Source: Methanobacteriota archaeon
Lineage (GTDB): Archaea; Thermoplasmatota; Poseidoniia; Poseidoniales; Poseidoniaceae
Direction of reading: 5' to 3'
Length of the DNA: 5,004 nucleotides
Assembly (NCBI GenBank): GCA_002694245.1
Contig: NZLM01000100.1
Coordinates: forward strand, 1-5,004
Positions 1 to 5,004 of the stretch are shown piece by piece. Made by a program: the position numbers and the translations under genes. Numbering within the stretch: position 1 is the stretch's first letter; each line of letters starts with the position of its first letter. The notes beneath the pieces were generated by a model, which ran no database searches, was not told where the DNA came from, and saw only the letters and a list, made by a program, of their open reading frames with translations.

Positions 1-905
1 CAGTCATGATAAAAGCTACTGCAGGCGGTGGTGGCAGAGGAATTCGCGTTGCTGAAAATGAGCAAGAGTTCTTGATATTAGCATCACAGTCGTCTGCTGA
101 AGCAAAGGCAGCCTTTGGGAATGGCGATTTGTATCTCGAAAAGTTTATAAGCAATGCGCGGCATATTGAAGTTCAGATATTGGGTGATGGAGAAAATTTT
201 ATCCACTGTTTTGAACGAGAATGTTCAATACAAAGACGGCGTCAGAAGGTATGGGAAGAAGCACCATGTTGTATCTTATCATCAGAAATTCGAGAGTCGC
301 TTTGCCAATCTGCCGTGGCGTTGGCCAAAACTGTAAAATACCGTGGAGCAGGAACTGTAGAGTATCTGTACGACGAAAAATCGAAAAGCTTTTATTTCAT
401 TGAAATGAACACTAGGATACAAGTTGAGCATCCGATTACTGAATGTATAACTGGCGTCGATTTGCTCGTAGAAATGATTAATATCGCCAGTGGAGCCAAA
501 CTTTCCAAGTCACAGTGCGAACTTGAAATTCATGGCCACGCGATTGAAGTGCGAATAAATGCGGAAGATCCTTCAAATAACTTTATGCCATTTCCAGGTG
601 TTGTTGATGATCTTAAAATAGCAGGAGGTTTAGGCGTTAGATTTGATCACTTTCTGTATCAAAGTTATCAAATACCACCGTTTTATGATTCATTACTTGG
701 TAAGCTTATCGTTTATGCTGAAAACCGTCAAAAAGCAATATTACGTTTAAAGAGAGCAGTTTCTGAACTAAGTTTTGGTAATATTAAAACTACCACACCA
801 TTATTTTTAGCATTAGTTGACGACCCAGAGATTAATAGCGGAACTTTTCATACCAACTGGCTAGAACCATGGCTTGATAGTAATACAGAAAAACTTGCAA
901 AATAG
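1..905 (+). CDS. accC: AccC-type biotin carboxylase subunit, 5'-truncated by the window edge
   Basis: Biotin carboxylase of the ATP-grasp superfamily; it uses ATP and bicarbonate to carboxylate biotin on a carrier protein. The frame is open to the window start, with a Val codon before the Met at 6, so that Met is internal. Comparison with the roughly 450-residue E. coli AccC suggests about 155 N-terminal residues are missing. Numbering from that Met, the glycine-rich ATP loop is KATAGGGGRG (3-12; K3 matches E. coli K159). Other matches are H53 (H209), K81 (K238), E119 (E276), the catalytic block EMNTRIQVEHP at 133-143 (E288, N290, R292, Q294 and E296), and R183 in RINAEDP (R338). One difference is RRRQKVWEEAP at 77-87, with Arg where E. 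coli has H236. All other expected catalytic residues are present, so it should be active. Its stop lies 12 nt before the KipI-like gene. That context suggests it serves a dedicated AHS1/AHS2 carboxylase rather than, or as well as, acetyl-CoA carboxylase. The accC symbol describes the protein type, not proven fatty-acid function. Confidence 0.93.
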   Translation, partial: VMIKATAGGGGRGIRVAENEQEFLILASQSSAEAKAAFGNGDLYLEKFISNARHIEVQILGDGENFIHCFERECSIQRRRQKVWEEAPCCILSSEIRESLCQSAVALAKTVKYRGAGTVEYLYDEKSKSFYFIEMNTRIQVEHPITECITGVDLLVEMINIASGAKLSKSQCELEIHGHAIEVRINAEDPSNNFMPFPGVVDDLKIAGGLGVRFDHFLYQSYQIPPFYDSLLGKLIVYAENRQKAILRLKRAVSELSFGNIKTTTPLFLALVDDPEINSGTFHTNWLEPWLDSNTEKLAK

Positions 906-910
906 GAAGG
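904..910 (+). promoter_or_regulatory. Ribosome binding site for the TTG-started KipI-like gene
   Basis: AGGAAGG overlaps the stop codon of the biotin carboxylase gene and lies 7 nt before the TTG at 918. It supports TTG as the start: the only nearby ATG (913) is in another frame and stops after two codons (ATG AAT TGA). The next in-frame Met codon, at 978, would remove the conserved N-terminal segment RYTFGGDEHIFVE. Confidence 0.7.
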
Positions 911-917
911 AAATGAA

Positions 918-1793
918 TTGACCTCACGATATACTTTTGGAGGAGATGAACACATTTTTGTCGAAATCGACGAGGAGATGTCCCTAGAAGCTTTCTTTAA
1001 ATCACTATCTTTGACCAATGAAATTAGAGAGGCCGAAATAAAGGGCGTGACAGAAATCTGTCCAGCAAATGCATCTTATCAGGTCAAATTTGATCCGGAT
1101 ATTGTACATCCGGACGATTTATTATTTGAACTAAAGGAAATGGAAAAAAACGCAGATCAAGGGAAAACTACACTCAACACTAGGATCATTGAAATTCCAG
1201 TATACTATCGAGATCCATGGACAACGGAAACACTGATGCGTTTTAGGGATCGGCATCAGGATCCAAATTCAACCGATATAGAATTCGCTGCTAAAATCAA
1301 CGGATATAAGAGTGTAGATGCTTTTATTGAAGCACATTCAGGTTCACCATGGTTCGTAGGTATGGTAGGTTTCGTGGCCGGACTACCCTTTCTTTATCAA
1401 ATGGTTGATAGAAAACGTCAAATTCAGGTTCCTAAATATCTACGACCACGCACCGATACGCCGAAACAAACAGTGGGATATGGTGGTTCTTTTTCCTGTA
1501 TTTATTCAGTTCGTGGTGCTGGCGGCTATCAAATGTTTGGCATTACGCCTGTTACAATTTTTGATTCATCTCAACATACATCTTATTTAAGCGACTTCAT
1601 GGTATTTTTTAAACCTGGCGACATAGTTAAATGGAAACCTATTAATCGAAAAGAGTACGATCAAATTGTTCTCGATGTGGAGTCCGGCAAATATCAGCCA
1701 AAAATTGAAAATGTTGTATTCGATCTAGCAGCCTTTAACAAAGATATTGATGGAACGAACAGCAAGTTATTGGAGACACTAAATGCCAATTAA
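918..1793 (+). CDS. Long-form KipI/PxpB-like carboxyltransferase subunit (AHS1 domain)
   Basis: A 291-residue protein of the allophanate hydrolase subunit 1 / KipI / PxpB family (AHS1 domain). The same fold forms half of the carboxyltransferase of urea carboxylase. It is cytoplasmic, with no signal peptide or membrane segment. Landmarks are the N-terminal RYTFGGDEHIFVEID (4-18), GVTEICPANASYQVKFDP (43-60), IEIPVYYRDPW (91-101), SPWFVGMVGFVAGLPFLY (143-160), the core PKYLRPRTDTPK (172-183), then SVRGAGGYQMFGITP (197-211) and FFKPGDIVKWKP (230-241). At 291 residues it is clearly longer than E. coli PxpB (about 220). The extra length lies in the middle (about 100-145) and in a C-terminal tail (about 243-291), typical of the branch found beside stand-alone biotin carboxylases. 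Translation starts at TTG. The 3' end overlaps the KipA-like gene by 11 nt. The family call is secure. Whether it is a 5-oxoprolinase subunit or part of another carboxylase is open, so I give no symbol. Confidence 0.92.
   Translation: MTSRYTFGGDEHIFVEIDEEMSLEAFFKSLSLTNEIREAEIKGVTEICPANASYQVKFDPDIVHPDDLLFELKEMEKNADQGKTTLNTRIIEIPVYYRDPWTTETLMRFRDRHQDPNSTDIEFAAKINGYKSVDAFIEAHSGSPWFVGMVGFVAGLPFLYQMVDRKRQIQVPKYLRPRTDTPKQTVGYGGSFSCIYSVRGAGGYQMFGITPVTIFDSSQHTSYLSDFMVFFKPGDIVKWKPINRKEYDQIVLDVESGKYQPKIENVVFDLAAFNKDIDGTNSKLLETLNAN
1772..1775 (+). promoter_or_regulatory. Ribosome binding site inside the KipI-like gene for the KipA-like gene
   Basis: GGAG lies within the end of the KipI-like coding region, 7 nt before the ATG at 1783. 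With the 11-nt gene overlap, it points to coupled translation of the two carboxyltransferase subunits, which are expected to form a complex in equal amounts. Confidence 0.55.
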
Positions 1794-2757
1794 AGTAATT
1801 AATTCAGGACTTGCAACCAGCGTTCAGGATCTAGGTCGCCCTGGATACTTTCATTTAGGAATTCCCATAAGCGGCGCTATGGATCGTTTTGCAATGAGGG
1901 CAGCAAACATGTTGGTAGGCAATAAGGAAAGTGCGGCTGGCCTTGAGGCAGTATTCATGGGGCCAACTTTGGAATTTACCGAAGGTACTACAATCGCTGT
2001 CACTGGTGGTGAACTGCCTCCAAAAATTGATGGTGAGACAAAAGAGACTTGGAGAGCATTGTCCATTAAAGCAGGTCAAGTATTGAGCTTCGATTATATA
2101 CGCGAAGGTGCAAGAGCCTACATAGCCTTTGCTGGCGGCATAAGAACACCAAAATCTCTTGGAAGCCGTTCAACCTATGCAATCGGTGCAATGGGTGGTA
2201 TAGATGGACGAGCAATACAGGCTGGTGATGAAATTCCTATTGGTGCTGGCGATAAAACTATACAAAAAGGCCGTAGTATTCCAAATAATCTGCGCTTTAG
2301 TCCTAGGAATCCAGCGGAATTAAGGGTCCTACCAGGATTATATTGGCATCGTATTACGGAAGCGGCTGGTAAGAAATTTTTTAGTGAAACCTGGACTGTA
2401 GCCCCTGACGCTGATCGGATGGGTTATCGATTTAAGGGCGGCACACCTCTCGAGTTTGTTGATCGCGAACAACCATTTAGCGCAGGGTCTGACCCGTCAA
2501 ACATAACAGACGCACCTTATGCTTACGGCTCAATACAGGTACCAAGTGGCACAGAGCCAATTGTATTACACAGAGATGCGGTTTCCGGTGGGGGTTTCTT
2601 CACGCTGGGAACTGTAATTTCTGCAGATATGGACCTTATTGGCCAACTGCAGCCAAATGTGAAAACAAACTTTGTCGAGGTAACGATGGACGTTGCCTTA
2701 TCAGCAAGACGAGATCGCGCGATGCTGTTGGCAAAAATACGAGAAGCTTTAAAATAA
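1783..2757 (+). CDS. KipA/PxpC-like biotin-dependent carboxyltransferase subunit (AHS2 domain)
   Basis: A 324-residue protein of the allophanate hydrolase subunit 2 / KipA / PxpC family, at the usual full length. It should pair with the KipI-like protein to form the carboxyltransferase, moving CO2 from carboxybiotin to an acceptor. No signal peptide or membrane segment is visible. Family landmarks in order: SVQDLGRPGYFHLGIPISG (13-31), with AMDRFAMRAANMLVGN following (32-47); AVTGGELP (72-79); AYIAFAGGIRTPKSLGSRST (112-131); WTVAPDADRMGYRFKGG (204-220); GSIQVPSGTEPIVLHRDAV (249-267); and SGGGFFTLGTVISADMDLIG (268-287). The start overlaps the upstream gene by 11 nt and has a good ribosome binding site, so the two are one translational unit. 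Local GC is the highest in the window, about 46-50% in spot counts. The acceptor is not identifiable: 5-oxoproline (as for E. coli PxpABC), urea-like compounds and others remain possible. Family confidence is high, substrate confidence low. Confidence 0.93.
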   Translation: MPIKVINSGLATSVQDLGRPGYFHLGIPISGAMDRFAMRAANMLVGNKESAAGLEAVFMGPTLEFTEGTTIAVTGGELPPKIDGETKETWRALSIKAGQVLSFDYIREGARAYIAFAGGIRTPKSLGSRSTYAIGAMGGIDGRAIQAGDEIPIGAGDKTIQKGRSIPNNLRFSPRNPAELRVLPGLYWHRITEAAGKKFFSETWTVAPDADRMGYRFKGGTPLEFVDREQPFSAGSDPSNITDAPYAYGSIQVPSGTEPIVLHRDAVSGGGFFTLGTVISADMDLIGQLQPNVKTNFVEVTMDVALSARRDRAMLLAKIREALK

Positions 2758-2777
2758 ACACTGAAAAGGTAGCAACA

Positions 2778-2816
2778 TTTTTTTCTCTTGTATTGAAAAT
2801 TAATATAGTTTTAAGA
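2778..2816 (+). promoter_or_regulatory. Weak candidate promoter for the acetyltransferase gene
   Basis: In the 75-bp AT-rich gap between the KipA-like and GNAT genes, TATAGT at 2804-2809 matches five of six bases of a -10 box. The sequence about 17 nt upstream (TTTTCT, 2781-2786) is a poor -35 box. No clear hairpin terminator for the upstream operon is seen here, so read-through into the GNAT gene is equally possible. Confidence 0.22.
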
Positions 2817-2821
2817 CGAAC

Positions 2822-2828
2822 AGGCGGG
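2822..2828 (+). promoter_or_regulatory. Ribosome binding site of the GNAT gene
   Basis: AGGCGGG, an imperfect Shine-Dalgarno sequence, ends 4 nt before the ATG at 2833. It supports that start, which also gives the length and N-terminus expected of the family. Confidence 0.45.
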
Positions 2829-2832
2829 TCAA

Positions 2833-3546
2833 ATGAAGGAAGACTATTTAGTTAATGGTTTTATTCCACCGCCTCACCCAAAAGGTATAATACTCGGTGG
2901 AAAGTTGGTTTGTTTAGAGCCGTTAGATATCGAGCGTCATTCTGCCGACTTGCATACAGCGAACGGTACAGTTTCAGGGAGCAAAAATTGGAAATACTTA
3001 CCATACGGGCCTTATGAAACTTTATATGAGTATCAAGAATGGATGAGTAAGGAGGCGCTGAAAGATGATCCAACATTTTTCTCAATAGTGCGTGTTTCAG
3101 ATCAAAAGTCTGTTGGTATTGCAAGCTTTTTAAGGATCAATCAAAAACACGGTACAATTGAAGTTGGGCATATTAATTTTTCTCCACTACTACAAAGAAC
3201 GTTAGCAGGTACCGAGGCAATGTACCTAATGATGAAATGGGCATTTGAAAATGGATACAGACGTTACGAATGGAAGTGTAATGCTTTAAATTCTAGGAGC
3301 AGACGTGCTGCACAAAGACTAGGCCTATCTTACGAAGGAGTTTTCAGGCAAATGTCAATATGTAAAGGCAGAAATAGGAATACAGCTTGGTTTGCCGCTA
3401 TCGAAACAGAGTGGCCAGCCCTGGAGAAGTGCTTCCAACTGTATTTGTCAGAAAATAATCTAGATAAAAACAATAAACCTATTATCGCACTTTCAAAATT
3501 AACTAGTCCATTATTGTACAAAATAGATACTTTTGAATTTGGCTGA
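2833..3546 (+). CDS. GNAT family N-acetyltransferase, RimJ/RimL type
   Basis: A 237-residue cytoplasmic protein of the GNAT superfamily (Acetyltransf_3, RimJ/RimL-like), expected to move an acetyl group from acetyl-CoA to an unknown amine. Landmarks: a lead-in with GGKLVCLEPLD (22-32); WKYLPYGPYETLYEYQEW (53-70); TFFSIV (81-86), then VGIASFLRIN (94-103); and EVGHINFSPLLQRTLAGTEA (110-129), which ends strand 4 and forms the CoA-binding loop (QRTLAGTEA replaces the classic Q/R-x-x-G-x-G/A). Then come the helix AMYLMMKWAFEN (129-140), YRRYEWKCNALNSRSRRAAQ (142-161), where the Asn-Ser-Arg stretch matches the usual N-x-x-S-x-x-x-A motif, and LGLSYEGVFRQ (163-173), KGRNRNTAWF (178-187). The C-terminal tail after EWPALEKCF (193-201) is also usual for this group. 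The gene is complete and seems intact. Proteins of this group have no well-established substrate, and nothing ties it to the carboxylase operon beyond position. It converges on the acyltransferase gene. Confidence 0.88.
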   Translation: MKEDYLVNGFIPPPHPKGIILGGKLVCLEPLDIERHSADLHTANGTVSGSKNWKYLPYGPYETLYEYQEWMSKEALKDDPTFFSIVRVSDQKSVGIASFLRINQKHGTIEVGHINFSPLLQRTLAGTEAMYLMMKWAFENGYRRYEWKCNALNSRSRRAAQRLGLSYEGVFRQMSICKGRNRNTAWFAAIETEWPALEKCFQLYLSENNLDKNNKPIIALSKLTSPLLYKIDTFEFG

Positions 3547-4181
3547 ACTGTAATTTGTAAATCACTACTAAGTTTATTTTCAACTAAAGCCTTGCGTATT
3601 CAATAATCAAATTGTTAGCCTTAAGCTGTTAGAGTTAGCTTGATTATCATGCCAGTGTAGAACCTTTTTTCGATAGTCTTTGAGCGTGTATTTAATAATT
3701 GGAAAACGCTAAATTTTTCAAAAAAATTATATAAATTATTTCCAAAAGGACCTATATCTGTTTGTTTTCGGCGAGGAGTAAAGCGACCCAAAGTTAATCG
3801 ATGTCGCAAATCCGTTTAATTTAAAACATCGCTAATATAGTAATTATCTGATAGTACATTGCAAGATGATTAACGAATGATAATTATAAAAATCTTTTGC
3901 AGATCGCGTTACCTTTTGGGCAGAGGTTAACTGTGAGGTCCGAGAATAATTAGAGCACATGCAAATTGGTTCTGCCTAATAACACGCTTTTTCAGGCACA
4001 CCGACTTAGGATGACAAAAGAGGCACGGTTCGCGACTGCCAGCTTTGGATTGAGGCCCAAGATATACCTTAGATACTTTATTCCATCTAGGGTAACCAGG
4101 TAATACCATCCCAATTTAGAATAAAGGTTCTCATACCCAGGCATTTAATTTTACCAGCTAATGTAAAACATACTTAATCGT
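3547..4181. other. Gene-free stretch between two convergent genes, with a GC-richer core
   Basis: These 635 bp lie between the tails of the GNAT gene (+) and the acyltransferase gene (-). No reading frame here resembles a protein I recognise, and all are about 60 codons or fewer. The left part (3547-3900) and the last 40 bp are very AT-rich (roughly 23-35% GC per 60 bp), while 3901-4140 counts 106 G+C in 240. An inverted repeat, ATAATCAA at 3603-3610 against TTGATTAT at 3640-3647, follows the GNAT gene but is not directly followed by a T run, so I do not call it a terminator. I see no tRNA, insertion-sequence end or known riboswitch. Confidence 0.6.
4065..4094 (+). other. Ten-base-pair hairpin in the GC-richer intergenic block
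   Basis: TACCTTAGAT (4065-4074) can pair with ATCTAGGGTA (4085-4094) around a 10-nt loop. All ten positions pair if read as + strand RNA, with one U-G wobble (4069/4090). On the - strand the same position would be an A/C mismatch, so a + strand transcript would favour it. No T run follows, so it is not a standard intrinsic terminator. A hairpin this size could also arise by chance in a region of this length. Confidence 0.3.
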
Positions 4182-5004
4182 TTAACCACCTAAAAACTTT
4201 ATTTTAAACGATGATTTAGAATAACCATTTATCAGCCAGTTAACGGGGGTAAATTTAATAAATACATAATATAAAATAACACAAACAGCGAAACCAGCAA
4301 TGACGGTGAGCGGCAATATACTCAATTGGTTCAACCCCGCATTATAAAATACAGCAGTCATCATTGTAATCGGGATGATATGTATAATGTATATTGGATA
4401 GGAAAGCTCAACGAACCAACTAAGAATTGTACTGCCTGATTTTATAAATTTAGACGCCAATCCAATAAAAAACAAACAAAACAAAACAGAGTTCATTCCA
4501 ATCATACAGGCACTAAAGAATACTAGTATTGGATTAAAATCCATTTTTGCTACGTTACTTAAATTATCAGCCTGCCCTATGGTCAGATGATCGGAGTAAA
4601 CGCGTACGAAAAATGCAAGTATGGATAGAACACTTAAGAGAAAAATGGTTTTTGTATTTTGTAGTTTGATGAGGATGTTTTGATTTGAGTAAAGTATTAC
4701 ACCTGCCAAAAAATATGAAAAATAATAGAGCATATTTCCAATTTTTAAATCAAAGTATCCGGATGAAGCCTTCAGTGCTAATGGATGCCACAAGTTATTC
4801 AGAAAATACGCAAGAGGCACAGTCGAGATTAACCATATCCCAAGAAGTAATAAAATTTTTGCCGATATCTTCATACGTAATAAGTTCTTAATGAACCTGA
4901 ACTTGTACAAAATAGAAAAGCAAAAAACGAAGATGATTAGCTCATAAAGGAACCACAAATGCATTGTAGTGTAATCAAAGCTTCCGTCTGAAATATCATA
5001 TAAC
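4182..5004 (-). CDS. Acyltransferase-3 family membrane protein (OafA/OpgC-like), N-terminus beyond the window
   Basis: The frame is open to the window end: 13 codons precede the Met at 4964 (LYDISDGSFDYTT), so that Met is internal and the gene starts outside. The visible 273 residues are the C-terminal part of an integral-membrane acyltransferase of the acyltransferase-3 family, which moves acetyl or other acyl groups onto surface or periplasmic sugars such as O-antigen, capsule or glucans. Numbering from the Met at 4964, HLWFLYELIIFVF (2-14) is the conserved family segment that begins a membrane helix. Further hydrophobic helices lie near 36-55, 76-93, 105-122, 147-170, 189-208 and 215-237. 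ELSYPIYIIHIIP (186-198) is the characteristic late S-Y-P-x-Y-x-x-H motif. The catalytic N-terminal His region is outside the window. GC is about 30%, lower than the carboxylase operon, as is common for transferred surface-polysaccharide genes. The sugar and acyl donor cannot be inferred. The family call is firm. Confidence 0.87.
   Translation of the reverse strand, partial: LYDISDGSFDYTTMHLWFLYELIIFVFCFSILYKFRFIKNLLRMKISAKILLLLGIWLISTVPLAYFLNNLWHPLALKASSGYFDLKIGNMLYYFSYFLAGVILYSNQNILIKLQNTKTIFLLSVLSILAFFVRVYSDHLTIGQADNLSNVAKMDFNPILVFFSACMIGMNSVLFCLFFIGLASKFIKSGSTILSWFVELSYPIYIIHIIPITMMTAVFYNAGLNQLSILPLTVIAGFAVCVILYYVFIKFTPVNWLINGYSKSSFKIKFLGG

Noticed and set aside
3603..3647. Inverted repeat ATAATCAA / TTGATTAT after the GNAT gene, considered as its terminator.
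   Set aside because: The stem is AT-rich with a 29-nt interior, and the T run (3665-3670) lies about 18 nt beyond the arm, so it does not fit an intrinsic terminator.
3621..3809. A 62-codon frame on the - strand with a TTG start in the gap after the GNAT gene.
   Set aside because: It has only a weak ribosome binding site and no recognisable motif, a TAA lies just upstream in frame, and an overlapping frame is also open there. AT-rich non-coding sequence explains it as well.
4020..4044. GGTTCGCGACTGCC resembles the T-arm of a tRNA.
   Set aside because: No matching acceptor stem, anticodon arm or D-arm could be placed around it.
3659..4131. A 9-bp inverted repeat, AGAACCTTT (3659-3667) and AAAGGTTCT (4123-4131), considered as ends of a small mobile element.
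   Set aside because: A match of this length is expected about once by chance in such a region; there is no flanking target duplication and no transposase.
3992..4144. A 50-codon - strand frame starting MPGYENLYSKLG, overlapping a second open frame at 3927-4109.
   Set aside because: The text looks protein-like, but I recognise no family, there is no Shine-Dalgarno sequence, and several frames are open together because this block has fewer AT-rich stop codons. It may be a gene remnant, but I cannot support a call.
4177..4212. Inverted repeat ATCGTTTA / TAAACGAT around the stop codon of the acyltransferase gene, considered as a terminator.
   Set aside because: Part of the stem lies inside the coding region, the loop is 20 nt, and no T run follows on the - strand.

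Overview
The window looks like bacterial chromosome, most likely from a Gram-negative proteobacterium of moderate to low GC. It holds five genes, two of them cut by the window edges, and one gene-free stretch. The lineage is an inference from the protein subfamilies; nothing here fixes a genus. Spot counts give about 40-47% GC over the carboxylase genes, about 38-40% over the acetyltransferase gene, and about 30% over the acyltransferase gene at the right end.

Left part (1-2757, + strand): three tightly packed genes encode most of a split biotin-dependent carboxylase. They are the C-terminal two thirds of an AccC-type biotin carboxylase, a long-form KipI/PxpB-like (allophanate hydrolase subunit 1, AHS1) protein, and a KipA/PxpC-like (AHS2) protein. 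The spacing is 12 nt and then an 11-nt overlap, so this is one operon. The first protein should carboxylate biotin using ATP and bicarbonate. The other two together form the kind of carboxyltransferase that urea carboxylase carries as fused domains. The biotin carrier protein, and perhaps a LamB/YcsF (PxpA-like) partner, would be expected upstream of the window. The acceptor substrate cannot be read from the sequence: 5-oxoproline, urea or guanidine-like compounds and others are all possible.

Middle (2758-3546, + strand): after a 75-bp AT-rich gap with a weak promoter candidate comes a complete RimJ/RimL-type GNAT acetyltransferase gene, probably its own transcription unit.

Right part: 3547-4181 has no gene I can support. 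It is very AT-rich except for a block of about 240 bp (3901-4140) at about 44% GC, which contains a 10-bp hairpin and no convincing reading frame. It may be a decayed gene or an unrecognised structured element. From 4182 to the window end, on the - strand, lies an integral-membrane acyltransferase-3 family gene whose N-terminus is outside the window. It converges on the GNAT gene and its low GC suggests a different origin from the carboxylase operon. I found no tRNA, rRNA, CRISPR array, insertion sequence or recognisable riboswitch.
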